Shown: piece after piece, positions 41,542-51,750 of the stretch | Numbering within the stretch: position 1 is the stretch's first letter | Layout of the letters: each line of letters begins with the position of its first letter | Assembly (NCBI RefSeq): GCF_009758175.1 | Contig: NZ_WRPM01000071.1 | Span: 1 to 64,000, forward strand | DNA: 64,000 nucleotides | Origin: Nesterenkonia alkaliphila | GTDB taxonomy: Bacteria; Actinomycetota; Actinomycetes; Actinomycetales; Micrococcaceae | Direction: 5' to 3' | Notes under the pieces: generated by a model | Told to the model about the DNA's origin: nothing | Seen by the model: the letters and a program-made list of their open reading frames with translations, nothing else | Database searches by the model: none | Made by a program: the position numbers and the translations under genes

Positions 41542-42897
41542 TCAGCCTTCGGCCTGGGCCAGCGCCTGGTCCAGGTCAGCGATGATGTCATCAATATGCT
41601 CCAGTCCCACCGAGAGCCGCACCAGCCCAGGCTTGACTCCGGCGGCCCGCTGTTCTGCCTGACTGAGCTGGCGGTGGGTGGTGGATGCCGGGTGAATGGC
41701 CAGGGAGCGGACATCGCCCACATTGGCCACCAGGGAGTGCAGCTTCAGAGCGTCCACCAGGGCCTGGCCCTTGGCCACCGCCTGCTCCGGGTCGTTCTCG
41801 TGCAGCTCAAAGCTCAGCACGGCACCGATTCCCTTGGGCAGGTACTTCTGGCCTCGCTCGTAGCAGGGGCTGGATTTCAGCCCGGAGTAGAAGACCCGGC
41901 GGACCGCGCTGTGGGCCTCCAGGTATTCGGCCACCTTCTGGGCATTCGACACGTGTCGCTCCACGCGAAGACTCAGCGTCTCCAGGCCCAGGTTGATCTC
42001 GAACGCGTTGTGCGGGGACAGGGCGGGGCCGATATCGCGCAGCAGCTGCACCCGGGCCTTGAGGATATAGGAGAGGTTGACCCCGAATATGCCCTCTGGC
42101 CCCAGGTCACGGCCGAAGACCAACCCGTGGTAGCTCTCATCCGGCTGGTTGAAGCCGGGGAACCGCTGCGGGTACTGGGTGTAGTCGAAGTTTCCGGAAT
42201 CGACAATGACCCCGGCAATGGCGGTGCCGTGCCCGCCCAAGAACTTAGTGGCCGAGTGCACCACTACATCGGCGCCGAACTCGAAGGGCCGCAGCAGGTA
42301 GGGGGTGGGCAGCGTGTTGTCCACGATCAGGGGCGCCCCGTACTCATGGGCGATGCCGGCCACTGCCTCCAGGTCCAGCACATCGGTGCGCGGGTTGGCC
42401 ACGGTCTCAGCGAAGAAGGCCACGGTGTTCTCCCGGATCTCTGCTCGCCAGGACTCCGGGTCATCGGGGTCCGCCACAAAGCTGACCTCTACCCCGAATT
42501 TGGGCAGGGTGTGCTTGAAGAGGTTCTGGGTGCCGCCGTAGAGGGAGGGTGAGGCCACCACATGGCTGCCGGCCTCTGCGATGTTCAGCAGCGCAAGGGT
42601 GGTGGCGGCCTGACCGGAGGCTACGGCCAGGGCACCGACACCGCCCTCCAGTGCCGCGATCTTATCCTCCACCGCCTGCACGGTGGGGTTGCCGATCCGG
42701 GAGTAGATGGGGGCGATCTCCTCGAGCCCGAAGCGCTTGGCGGCTGCCTCGGTATCGGGGAACACAAAGCTGGTGGTCTGCTGGATCGGCAGGGCCCGGG
42801 CTCCTGATCCGGGGTCCGGCTCCACTCCGGCATGGATCTGCAGCGTTTCAAACCGCGGCTGCTCGATGGTGGGCTGGGTGGTGTTCTGCTCAGTCAT
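41542..42897 (-). CDS. metY: O-acetylhomoserine sulfhydrylase (aminocarboxypropyltransferase)
   Basis: PLP enzyme of 451 residues forming homocysteine from O-acetylhomoserine and sulfide. Motifs are ETLQIHAGVEPDPGSGARALPIQQT split by its normal turns, SRIGNPTVQAVEDKIAALEGG, the PLP lysine in VVHSATKFLGGHGT and SVGLEHIDDIIADLDQAL. ATG 42897 is chosen because an in-frame GTG further up lies inside the riboswitch. The ribosome binding segment CTGGAG can be masked by the switch hairpin upstream. Confidence 0.94.
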   Translation of the reverse strand: MTEQNTTQPTIEQPRFETLQIHAGVEPDPGSGARALPIQQTTSFVFPDTEAAAKRFGLEEIAPIYSRIGNPTVQAVEDKIAALEGGVGALAVASGQAATTLALLNIAEAGSHVVASPSLYGGTQNLFKHTLPKFGVEVSFVADPDDPESWRAEIRENTVAFFAETVANPRTDVLDLEAVAGIAHEYGAPLIVDNTLPTPYLLRPFEFGADVVVHSATKFLGGHGTAIAGVIVDSGNFDYTQYPQRFPGFNQPDESYHGLVFGRDLGPEGIFGVNLSYILKARVQLLRDIGPALSPHNAFEINLGLETLSLRVERHVSNAQKVAEYLEAHSAVRRVFYSGLKSSPCYERGQKYLPKGIGAVLSFELHENDPEQAVAKGQALVDALKLHSLVANVGDVRSLAIHPASTTHRQLSQAEQRAAGVKPGLVRLSVGLEHIDDIIADLDQALAQAEG

Positions 42898-42921
42898 GAT
42901 GACGCTCCAGTGGTCACTCAT

Positions 42922-42949
42922 AGACCTGCACTGGGAGCCAGTGAGGTCC
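42922..42949 (-). promoter_or_regulatory. Expression-platform hairpin between the SAM riboswitch and metY
   Basis: The leader forms GACCT-c-ACTGG-ctc-CCAGT-gc-AGGTC. The right arm CTCCCAGTG can alternatively pair with CACTGGAG at the metY ribosome binding site (plus-strand 42905-42912), because both left arm and binding site contain CACTGG. This mutually exclusive pairing suggests translational control by SAM (inference). Confidence 0.6.
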
Positions 42950-43062
42950 GCGCTTGCCGTCACGGGGTGTTCCGTGCGGCCAGGTCGTCACCCGGGGCAC
43001 CCCACCGCGAACTGGAGGGTTGCCGGCCAGCAAACCGGGGTTTTGCGCTGGCACTCTTGACC
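42945..43062 (-). ncRNA. SAM-IV-like riboswitch aptamer
   Basis: The minus-strand leader of metY reads GGTCAAGAGTGCCAGCG, then ACCCCGGTTTGCTGGCCGGC, AACCCTCC, CGCGGTGGGGTGCCCCGGG and TGACGACC, closing P1 at 42983-42986. This is the SAM-I/SAM-IV core known from actinobacterial sulfur genes. A following hairpin (GCCGCACGG...CCGTGACGGC) and GGCAAGCGCGGACC match the extra 3' P5 element that marks SAM-IV. It should repress metY-metX when SAM is plentiful. Confidence 0.88.
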
Positions 43063-43311
43063 TATGGACAAGTCTGCTGATTGCGCGGACTCTGCGCAAG
43101 TCGCGGCGCAATATTCCGTTATATGGACACGCGCCACCGGGTCCTGCCTTGAGTGCGCACCATGTGCAGCATCTGGGCCCGATTCACCTCCGAAATGCTG
43201 CCCAACCTGCGCACTGAGCGAATAGTCGCGAGTTCAGCAAGACTCTCTGGATTCAGAAGCTGAAGTGTGTTTCTATGAACTGGATCACATGATGGCACAA
43301 GGAGGGGCACA

Positions 43312-44694
43312 ATGAATCGCACGACTGGGCCGAAGCCTGCCAGCCGTTCCAATGGCGCAATCCTGGGCGCGGTGATGCGCCCGCTGAACACGGCAGTGGA
43401 GAAGCTGATTCCCTCAGCCCTGGTCTTCGCCGTAGCACTGACCTTCATTGTGGCGGTGCTGGCGCTGATCTTCACCGATGCCGGTCCGGTCACTGTGGTG
43501 GAGGAGTGGGGGCTGGGGCTCGCCGGTCTGCTGGAGTTCATCACTCAGATGGCTCTGATCCTGTTCCTGGGCTACATTCTGGCCAACACCGGGCCGGTGC
43601 GGAAGCTGCTGCACCGCCTGGCGAAAGTCCCGAAGACCGCGGTCCAGGCCTATCTGTTCATCTTCGTGGTCGCCTCCATCGCATGCTTGATCACCTGGGG
43701 CCTGGGTCTGGTTGCCGGAGCACTGCTGGCGCGCGAGATCGCCCATGTGTTCCGGGAGCGCGGCACCCCGGTGCACTTCCCGATGCTGGTGGCTGCCGCG
43801 TTCTCCGGAATGGTGGTCTGGCATATGGGCTACTCCGCCTCCGGACCGCTGACCGCAGCCACCCCGGGATCCTTCATCGAGGATCAGATTGGCGGGACCA
43901 TCCCCATCTCGGAGACCATCTTCTCCACTTGGAACATCATCGCCTGCCTGGTGACCATCGTGGTGGTGCTCGGTGCGCTCTACCTGATAGCTCCGCGGGA
44001 CCCCAAGGCGGTGGTGACCCTGAAGGCGGCGCGCAGCGATGAGGAGGTCCGGGTCGAGGAGGAGGTGGTGACCCCGGCAGACCGGGTGGACGCCTCCCGG
44101 ATCCCCACTCTGCTGATGGGCCTGCTGCTGGTGGGCTACCTGGTGATCCACTTCAGCGGCGGCGGGTCACTGACCCTGGACATTGTGAACTGGAGCTTCC
44201 TGGCACTGATCATGCTGCTGGTGCGCAACCCGTTCGAGCTGATCGCGCTGACCAAACAGGCTGCTTCCAATGTCGGGGAGATCCTGCTGCAGTTCCCGCT
44301 CTACGCGGGAATTCTGGGGATCATGTCAGGCACCGGTCTGATGACAGTGATCTCCGAGGCGTTCGTCTCGATCTCCACCCAGGAGACCTTTGCCCTGTGG
44401 GCGTTTCTCTCAGCCGGGTTGGTCAACTTCTTTGTGCCCTCCGGGGGTGGTCAGATCGCAGTTCAGGCGCCGATCCTGCTGGAGGCTGCCGGGTCACTGG
44501 GCACCGACCCGGCTGTGGCCATCATGGCAGTTGCCTACGGGGACCAGTGGACCAATATGATCCAACCGTTCTGGGCACTGCCGCTGCTGGCGATCGCGGG
44601 ATTGAAGATGCGCGACATCCTCAGCTACACCACCATCGTGCTGCTGGCCTCCGGGGTGGTCTTCGCGGCCACCATGGTCATCGTCTCGCTCTGA
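43312..44694 (+). CDS. atoE: AtoE-type short-chain fatty acid transporter
   Basis: Integral membrane protein of 460 residues with about 10-12 hydrophobic spans. It includes IPSALVFAVALTFIVAVLALIF near the start (interrupted by no loop) and the family motif NFFVPSGGGQIAVQAPI in the C-terminal half. AtoE proteins take up acetoacetate, butyrate and similar acids. GGAGG precedes the ATG. It diverges from the met operon and faces gluQ with one base between stops. The nearby thiolase, SDR and acyl-CoA ligase genes fit use of short or branched acids. Confidence 0.87.
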   Translation: MNRTTGPKPASRSNGAILGAVMRPLNTAVEKLIPSALVFAVALTFIVAVLALIFTDAGPVTVVEEWGLGLAGLLEFITQMALILFLGYILANTGPVRKLLHRLAKVPKTAVQAYLFIFVVASIACLITWGLGLVAGALLAREIAHVFRERGTPVHFPMLVAAAFSGMVVWHMGYSASGPLTAATPGSFIEDQIGGTIPISETIFSTWNIIACLVTIVVVLGALYLIAPRDPKAVVTLKAARSDEEVRVEEEVVTPADRVDASRIPTLLMGLLLVGYLVIHFSGGGSLTLDIVNWSFLALIMLLVRNPFELIALTKQAASNVGEILLQFPLYAGILGIMSGTGLMTVISEAFVSISTQETFALWAFLSAGLVNFFVPSGGGQIAVQAPILLEAAGSLGTDPAVAIMAVAYGDQWTNMIQPFWALPLLAIAGLKMRDILSYTTIVLLASGVVFAATMVIVSL

Positions 44695-44695
44695 G

Positions 44696-45613
44696 TCAGC
44701 CCTCGGCGCCCGGCTGCGGCCCGCCTGGCCAGACCCACGGCTCACGGGGCAGGTGCTCCGGCCTGAAGGCGGCGAGCGCCTGCTCCAGCGGACCGGGAGG
44801 GAGGCCGAGTGAGGCCAGCAGCAGGTCGCGCACCTGCTCGGCGGAGACTCCCTGCTCGCCGAGCTGGGCCAGGGTGACCGCCCCGTCGCGCTTGGCCAGC
44901 CGCTTCCCCTCATCGTTGACCACCAGTGGCACATGCGCATACTCCACCGCCTGGGCAGCCTCCTGACCGTAGAGTAGGCCCCGCAGATATGCCTGCCGCG
45001 GGGCGGAGTCGGCCAGGTCATCTGCCCTGACCACCTGGTCCACCCCGGAGAGCTGGTCATCCACCACCACTGCGAGGTTATAGGCGGCAGCCCCGTCATT
45101 GCGCAGCAGCACCACGTCGTCCACTGCGGCGGTGACCTGGCCCAGCAGCTGGTCGTAGACGGTGTATGTCTGCTGCTCAGCGCGCAGCCGCAGAGCCGGA
45201 GTGCGCTGCCTCCGACGCCGCCGGCGCTCCTGGTCAGTGAGGTTCCGGCAGGTGCCGGGATAGGCCCCGGGCGGAGCATGCGGTGCCCGCGGGGCCTCCT
45301 GGATCTCGCGGCGGGTGCAGAAGCACTCATAGACCAGGCCCTGGGCTCTCAACTGGTCCAGGGCGTCGTCGTAATAGTCCCGGCGCTGGGACTGATGCGT
45401 GGCCTCCCCGTCAAAGGTGATGCCGAGGGCGCGCATATCGGCAGCTTGGCGCTCAGCGGAGCCAGGTACGGTGCGCCCGGTGTCCAGATCCTCATAGCGC
45501 AGCAGCAGCGCCCTGCCTGAGGCCCGGGCAAACAGCCAGGCGAGGATGGCGGTGCGCAGATTCCCCAGATGCAGATCCCCGGAGGGGCTGGGTGCATAGC
45601 GTCCGGCAGGCAT
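44696..45613 (-). CDS. gluQ: Glutamyl-Q tRNA(Asp) synthetase
   Basis: Truncated GluRS paralogue of 305 residues that attaches glutamate to queuosine in tRNA(Asp). It has the class I GRYAPSPSGDLHLGNLRTA motif (HIGH-like HLGN), a zinc site with CFCTRR and YPGTC, and a KMSKS-like GKRLAKRDGAV. It lacks the anticodon-binding C-terminal domain of GluRS. It stands alone, downstream of a repeat-bearing intergenic region. Confidence 0.92.
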   Translation of the reverse strand: MPAGRYAPSPSGDLHLGNLRTAILAWLFARASGRALLLRYEDLDTGRTVPGSAERQAADMRALGITFDGEATHQSQRRDYYDDALDQLRAQGLVYECFCTRREIQEAPRAPHAPPGAYPGTCRNLTDQERRRRRRQRTPALRLRAEQQTYTVYDQLLGQVTAAVDDVVLLRNDGAAAYNLAVVVDDQLSGVDQVVRADDLADSAPRQAYLRGLLYGQEAAQAVEYAHVPLVVNDEGKRLAKRDGAVTLAQLGEQGVSAEQVRDLLLASLGLPPGPLEQALAAFRPEHLPREPWVWPGGPQPGAEG

Positions 45614-45647
45614 GGAACTAGCCTACTTCCGCCGCCCAGCAGCCGTT

Positions 45648-45710
45648 TGCCTAGAGCTGTTCAGGATGCCGAGCGGTATAGCTCTAGGCAGCGCATACAG
45701 CTCTAGGCAG
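45648..45710. repeat. Three copies of CAGCTCTAGGCA, one inverted
   Basis: TGCCTAGAGCTG at 45648-45659, AGCTCTAGGCAG at 45680-45691 and CAGCTCTAGGCAG at 45698-45710. The first pairs with the second or third to form an 11-12 bp stem, so it could be a terminator-like hairpin after the SDR gene or a three-part operator before gluQ. The embedded CTAG is unusual in this sequence. Confidence 0.65.
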
Positions 45711-45734
45711 GGCTGACAGCGGAGGGTTTCGACG

Positions 45735-46526
45735 CTACTTGGGTTCGAGGCGGATGGCCCCGTCCAGCCGGATAGTCTCGCCGTTGAGCATAGGGTTGGC
45801 GATGATCTGCAGGACGGTCTGGGCATAGTCCTCGGGCTTGCCCAGCCGGGCCGGGTGCAGGGTCTTGGCGCGCAGGGACTCGCGGGCATCCTCCGGCAGG
45901 CCTGCCATCATGGGGGTCTCGAACAGCCCCGGTGCGATGGTCACTACGCGGATGGCATGGGCGGCCAGCTCCCGAGCAGCAGGCAGGGTCAGCGAGGCCA
46001 CCGCTCCTTTGGAAGCCGAGTAGGCGATCTGGCCGATCTGACCGTCGAAGGCAGCCACGGAGGCAGTGTTGATCAGCACCCCGCGGTCCTCCCCGGCCAG
46101 CTCGTTCTCCGCCATCACCGCCGCTGCCGCGGTCATCAGGTTCACAGTGCCGCCGGTGTTGATGGCCAGCACCTTCATGAACGTCTCGGCGGGCAGGGGC
46201 CCCTTGCGGCCCAGCAGCTTGCCGGGGGTTGCCACCCCGGCGCAGCTGACCGCAGTGCGCAGCGGGCCCCGGGCTGCGGCCGCTGCCACGGCGTCAATAC
46301 TGGTCTGCGGGTCCGTGACATCACCGGGATGGAACTGCGCGGCCTCCCCCAGGGCAGCCACGGCATCGGCTCGGGATGTGGAGTCCGGTGCATCCGGGAG
46401 GTCAATGACCACTACCTGGGCGCCGGCTTCCACCAGCGCTTGGGCGGTGGCGTAGCCGAGACCGGAGGCGCCTCCGGTGATCACGGCGCTGGTTCCGGTG
46501 AGGTCGGTGCTGATGTTCAGTGCCAT
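45735..46526 (-). CDS. SDR-family 3-hydroxyacyl-CoA dehydrogenase-like enzyme
   Basis: Short-chain dehydrogenase of 263 residues. It shows the nucleotide motif TGGASGLGYATA, NTASVAAFDGQIGQIAYSASKG (catalytic Ser, Tyr, Lys) and PGLFETPMMAGLPEDA. The pattern resembles type II 3-hydroxyacyl-CoA dehydrogenase (HSD17B10 type), which acts on branched and straight short-chain 3-hydroxyacyl-CoAs. Start MALNIS has GAGAGAG upstream. It follows the thiolase gene by 22 nt, so the pair can do the last two beta-oxidation steps. Confidence 0.88.
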   Translation of the reverse strand: MALNISTDLTGTSAVITGGASGLGYATAQALVEAGAQVVVIDLPDAPDSTSRADAVAALGEAAQFHPGDVTDPQTSIDAVAAAAARGPLRTAVSCAGVATPGKLLGRKGPLPAETFMKVLAINTGGTVNLMTAAAAVMAENELAGEDRGVLINTASVAAFDGQIGQIAYSASKGAVASLTLPAARELAAHAIRVVTIAPGLFETPMMAGLPEDARESLRAKTLHPARLGKPEDYAQTVLQIIANPMLNGETIRLDGAIRLEPK

Positions 46527-46548
46527 CGTCTCTCTCCCGTGGGTGTGC

Positions 46549-47730
46549 TCAAACGTGAAGGATGAGGGCATCGCCCTGGCCGCCGCCCCCGCACAGTGCG
46601 GCGACTCCGGTGCCGCCGCCGCGGCGGCCCAGCTCCAGAGCCAGGTGCAGCAGCAGCCGCGCCCCGGACATTCCTACCGGGTGGCCCAGCGCGATGGCTC
46701 CGCCGTTGACATTGACGATCTCCTCGCCGACTCCCAGCTGCCGCATGGAGGCCGCAGAGACTGCTGCGAAGGCCTCGTTGATCTCGATCAGGTCCAGCTC
46801 ACCGGGAGCAATCCCGGCCTTGGCGCAGGCGGCCTCGATGGCATTGGCCGGCTGCAGCTGCAGGCTGGAGTCCGGGCCGGCCACCATGCCGTGGGCGCCG
46901 ATCCGGGCGATCCAGTTCAGCCCCAGGGACTCAGCCTTTGCCCTGGACATCACCACTAGGGCGCAGGCGCCGTCTGAGATCTGGGAGGCGGACCCAGCGG
47001 TCACAGTGCCCTTGCCGCTGAATGCCGGGCGCAGCTTGCCCAGGGATTCGGCGGTGGTCTCCGGGCGGATGCCCTCATCGGCCTCCACCACCAGATCGTC
47101 GCCGCGGCGCTGCGGGATCCGCACCGGAACGATCTCCTCGGCGAACAGCCCGGCCTCTGCAGCGCGTGCTGCCCGCTGGTGGGAGGTTGCCGCGATCCGG
47201 TCCTGCTCTGCGCGCGAGACCTCCAGGGCATCGGCGTTGCAGGACTCGGTCAACGCGCCCATAGACTGGCTGGTGGCCTGGTCGTAGAGGGCGTCATAGG
47301 CCATTGAGTCCACTAGGGCGGCGTCGCCGTATTTGATCCCGGTGCGGGAGCTGGGCAGCAGGTGCGGGGCCTGGGACATGGACTCCATTCCGCCGGCCAC
47401 CACCACCTCGCACTCGCCGGCGCGGATCATCTGATCCGCGGTGGCCACGGCGTTCAGCCCGGAGAGGCAAACCTTGTTCACCGTGATGGCAGGAACTGAG
47501 GTGGGGATTCCGCCGGCGATCGCCGCAGTGCGCGCCGGATTCTGCCCGGCCCCAGCCTGAATCACCTGGCCCATCACCACGTAGTCCACAGCATCTCCGC
47601 TGACCCCGGCGCGCTGCAGCGCAGCGGCGACGGCTGCACCGCCTAAGTCAGCCGCGGAGAGGGAGGAAAGTCCGCCCAGCAGCCTCCCCATCGGGGTGCG
47701 GGCACCGGCTACGATCACTGATTCCGCCAT
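46549..47730 (-). CDS. Acetyl-CoA acyltransferase (thiolase)
   Basis: Thiolase of 393 residues with the nucleophile Cys in [12 protein letters not shown], the [13 protein letters not shown] loop, [26 protein letters not shown] and the second Cys in [12 protein letters not shown]. It cleaves 3-ketoacyl-CoA to acetyl-CoA. GAGGT precedes the ATG. It diverges from mmsA. No paaJ is seen in the phenylacetate cluster, so this enzyme could also serve there (inference). Confidence 0.92.
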   Translation of the reverse strand: MAESVIVAGARTPMGRLLGGLSSLSAADLGGAAVAAALQRAGVSGDAVDYVVMGQVIQAGAGQNPARTAAIAGGIPTSVPAITVNKVCLSGLNAVATADQMIRAGECEVVVAGGMESMSQAPHLLPSSRTGIKYGDAALVDSMAYDALYDQATSQSMGALTESCNADALEVSRAEQDRIAATSHQRAARAAEAGLFAEEIVPVRIPQRRGDDLVVEADEGIRPETTAESLGKLRPAFSGKGTVTAGSASQISDGACALVVMSRAKAESLGLNWIARIGAHGMVAGPDSSLQLQPANAIEAACAKAGIAPGELDLIEINEAFAAVSAASMRQLGVGEEIVNVNGGAIALGHPVGMSGARLLLHLALELGRRGGGTGVAALCGGGGQGDALILHV

Positions 47731-47787
47731 GACACCTCACTGTGTTGATTCAAACGCTGGGGCGGGGTCGCGCTCGCTCCAGCTAAT

Positions 47788-47805
47788 TAGTTGCACGTCC
47801 AACCA
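47788..47805. promoter_or_regulatory. Inverted repeat TAGTTG-N6-CAACCA in the thiolase/mmsA divergent region
   Basis: An imperfect palindrome centred between the divergent starts, next to a CTAATTAG palindrome at 47783-47790. It could bind the MarR regulator encoded at 51.2-51.7 kb or another factor. No clear second copy was found, so the call is tentative. Confidence 0.35.
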
Positions 47806-47862
47806 CTCGAGCTTAGGCTAGCACATGAGAGATAGATCACTCCCTGTGCAAAGGAACGCCTC

Positions 47863-49359
<1,497 letters not shown>

Positions 49360-49361
49360 GC

Positions 49362-50411
49362 ATGATGGAAGAACATGGATACAGCACTGAGCCCACACCC
49401 CTTGTGGACACCCCGCTGGAGACTGAGGCGGTGCTGAGTACCCAGACCTCCCAGTACGACGACGCGGGAGAGGCCCCACTGCCCACTGTCGCCTTTATCG
49501 GGCTGGGCAATATGGGCGGGCCGATGGCCGCAAACCTGGTCAAGGCCGGGGTCAGGGTCTACGGATTCGATGTGGTGCCCGCCGCCATGGAGACCGCCAG
49601 CACGAACGGGATCACGGTGGTGGATGACCCCCTGGAGGCGGTGGCCCAAGCGGAGGTTGTCCTGACCATGCTGCCTTCGGGACAGCAGGTGATCTCCGCC
49701 TACCAGGACTCCCCCGGACTGCTCTCAGCGGCCCGGCCCGGAACTATCTTCCTGGACTGCTCCACCATCAATATCTCCGAGGCCCAGCAGGCGGCCGAGC
49801 TGGCCCAGCAGTCAGGATTCCGCGCCGCTGACGCCCCAGTTTCGGGTGGAGTGGTCGGCGCAGAGGCGGGCACTCTGGCGTTCATGGTCGGCGCCGGGGA
49901 CGAGGTCTTCGCCGAGATCGAGCCGCTGCTTGAGATCATGGGCGCCCGAGTGGTGCACTGCGGCACCAACGGTCTGGGTCAGGCGGCCAAGATCTGCAAC
50001 AACATGATTTTGGGCATCACCCAGATCGCAGTTGGTGAGGCCTTCGTACTCGGGGAGAAGCTGGGCCTGACCCACCAGGCGCTCTTCGACGTAGTCTCCA
50101 AGGCCTCCGGCCAGTGCTGGGCCCTGACCACCAACTGCCCAGTGCCGGGACCGGTGCCCACCTCGCCGGCTAACCGGAACTACCAGCCCGGGTTCGCCGG
50201 GGCCCTGATGGCCAAGGACCTCAACCTGGCCACCAATGCCTTGGATGAGCAGGGGGTGCAGGCTCAGCTGGGCCGGTTGGCTACCGAGATCTACTCCGAG
50301 TTCGCCCAAGGCGAGGGCGCCGGCCAGGACTTTTCTGCCATCATCAATACCATCCGTGAGAACTCCCAGCCTGATGTCTCACAGGCGCAACCGACAAAGG
50401 ACACCATATGA
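49362..50411 (+). CDS. mmsB: 3-hydroxyisobutyrate dehydrogenase
   Basis: Beta-hydroxyacid dehydrogenase of 349 residues. It has [53 protein letters not shown] and the catalytic Lys in [10 protein letters not shown]. An unusual Glu/Thr-rich leader of about 40 residues precedes the Rossmann motif; a later start is possible but no better ribosome site was seen. It starts 2 nt after mmsA and overlaps the hydratase by 4 nt. Confidence 0.92.
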   Translation: MMEEHGYSTEPTPLVDTPLETEAVLSTQTSQYDDAGEAPLPTVAFIGLGNMGGPMAANLVKAGVRVYGFDVVPAAMETASTNGITVVDDPLEAVAQAEVVLTMLPSGQQVISAYQDSPGLLSAARPGTIFLDCSTINISEAQQAAELAQQSGFRAADAPVSGGVVGAEAGTLAFMVGAGDEVFAEIEPLLEIMGARVVHCGTNGLGQAAKICNNMILGITQIAVGEAFVLGEKLGLTHQALFDVVSKASGQCWALTTNCPVPGPVPTSPANRNYQPGFAGALMAKDLNLATNALDEQGVQAQLGRLATEIYSEFAQGEGAGQDFSAIINTIRENSQPDVSQAQPTKDTI

Positions 50412-51184
50412 CCGAGTACTCCACCATCCTGGTCTCCACCTCTGGCCGTGTGGGAACCATCCAGCTCAACCGGCCCAAGGCACTGAACGCGCTCAACGAA
50501 ACCGTGATGGAGGAGGTAATCACTGCCGCCACGGCATTTGATGCAGATCCGCGAATCGGTGCCATAGTGCTCACCGGCTCGGATAAGGCCTTCGCTGCCG
50601 GTGCTGACATCAAACAGATGGCGGATATGGACTATCCGGCGATGTACGCGGCGGACTTCTTCCAGCGCTGGGAGGACTTCGCAGCCCTGCGCACCCCAGT
50701 GGTGGCCGCAGTCAACGGCTACGCCCTGGGCGGGGGCTGCGAACTGGCCATGATGACCGATGTGATCATCGCCGGGGAGAGCGCCAAGTTCGGCCAGCCC
50801 GAGATCAACCTCGGTGTGATTCCCGGAATGGGCGGCTCCCAGCGGCTGGCGCGCTCAGTGGGCAAGGCTAAGACCATGGACATGGTGCTCACCGGCCGGC
50901 ATATCGATGCCGCGGAGGCCGAGCGGATCGGGCTGGTCTCGCGGGTGGTGGCCGATGACCAGACCCTTGCCGAGGCCACCAAGGTCGCTGAGACTATCGC
51001 TGCGAAGTCTAAACCGGCCACTCAGCTGGCCAAGGAGGCGGTGGCCAGCGCCTTCGAGACCTCCCTGAGCCAGGGGCTGCTCTTTGAGCGGCGGATCTTC
51101 CACTCGCTGTTCTCCACCGAGGACCAGGCGGAGGGTATGGCCGCATTCGCCGAGAAACGCGAACCCCAGTGGAAGCACCGGTGA
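50408..51184 (+). CDS. Enoyl-CoA hydratase
   Basis: Crotonase-fold hydratase of 258 residues with [15 protein letters not shown], the oxyanion loop [15 protein letters not shown] (first catalytic Glu) and [17 protein letters not shown] (second catalytic Glu). Both acids are present, so it should be a true hydratase acting on short enoyl-CoAs such as methacrylyl- or crotonyl-CoA. It overlaps mmsB by 4 nt. A 12-bp palindrome CTGAGCGCTCAG covers the short gap to the convergent MarR gene. Confidence 0.92.
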   Translation: MTEYSTILVSTSGRVGTIQLNRPKALNALNETVMEEVITAATAFDADPRIGAIVLTGSDKAFAAGADIKQMADMDYPAMYAADFFQRWEDFAALRTPVVAAVNGYALGGGCELAMMTDVIIAGESAKFGQPEINLGVIPGMGGSQRLARSVGKAKTMDMVLTGRHIDAAEAERIGLVSRVVADDQTLAEATKVAETIAAKSKPATQLAKEAVASAFETSLSQGLLFERRIFHSLFSTEDQAEGMAAFAEKREPQWKHR

Positions 51185-51193
51185 ACTGAGCGC

Positions 51194-51700
51194 TCAGGCC
51201 TCGAAGTCCCCGGCGCGCTGGCGGAACTTTGCCAGAATCCGGTTGAGTTCAGCGACCTCCTCCGGGGTGAAGCCTGTCTGCTCGAACAGCTGCTCATTGA
51301 GCGCCCGGGTGGCCTCCCCGGCCACCTGCTTGCCCTTGGCGGTGAGCACCAGCAGCACAGCCCTCCGGTCCGACTCATGCGGCTGACGCTCCATCAGCCC
51401 GGCTGACTCCAGACGATCCACTGCATTGGTGATCGAGGTGGGGTGGACCTGCAAGAGCTTGGAGGCCTTGTTCATGGGCATCCGCTTCTCCCGGGAGAAG
51501 CTCAGCAGGCTGATCACCTCATAGCGGGCGAAGGTCAGCTCGAAAGGCTTGAGGATCTCCTGTGCCCGGCCCAGCAGGATCTGCTGGGTGCGCATGATCG
51601 CGGTCACCGCCGCAGCCGGGGCCGCTGCCGTCTCCCACCCATGGCGCTCCCAGTTCTTCTGGATCTCAGCGATCGGGTCCTTGGCCAGCGGCGGATGCAT
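51194..51700 (-). CDS. MarR-family transcriptional regulator
   Basis: Winged-helix regulator of 168 residues: LTFARYEVISLLSFSREKRMPMNKASKLLQVHPTSITNAVDRLESAGLMERQPHESDRRAVLLVLTAKGK, split by normal turns, with the classical DRR wing. It lies 50 nt downstream of the acyl-CoA synthetase gene on the same strand and faces the mms unit. It probably senses an aromatic or acyl-CoA ligand and controls the neighbouring acid-degradation genes (inference). Confidence 0.9.
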   Translation of the reverse strand: MHPPLAKDPIAEIQKNWERHGWETAAAPAAAVTAIMRTQQILLGRAQEILKPFELTFARYEVISLLSFSREKRMPMNKASKLLQVHPTSITNAVDRLESAGLMERQPHESDRRAVLLVLTAKGKQVAGEATRALNEQLFEQTGFTPEEVAELNRILAKFRQRAGDFEA

Positions 51701-51750
51701 CGACAGTCTCCTTCAAGGTTGCGGCGAATTTTGACTATTCTAGAGCCGCC

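Noticed and set aside
51186-51197. Palindrome CTGAGCGCTCAG between the hydratase and marR
   Set aside because: Only 12 bp with no loop. It falls on two stop codons and is too short to claim as a terminator or operator.
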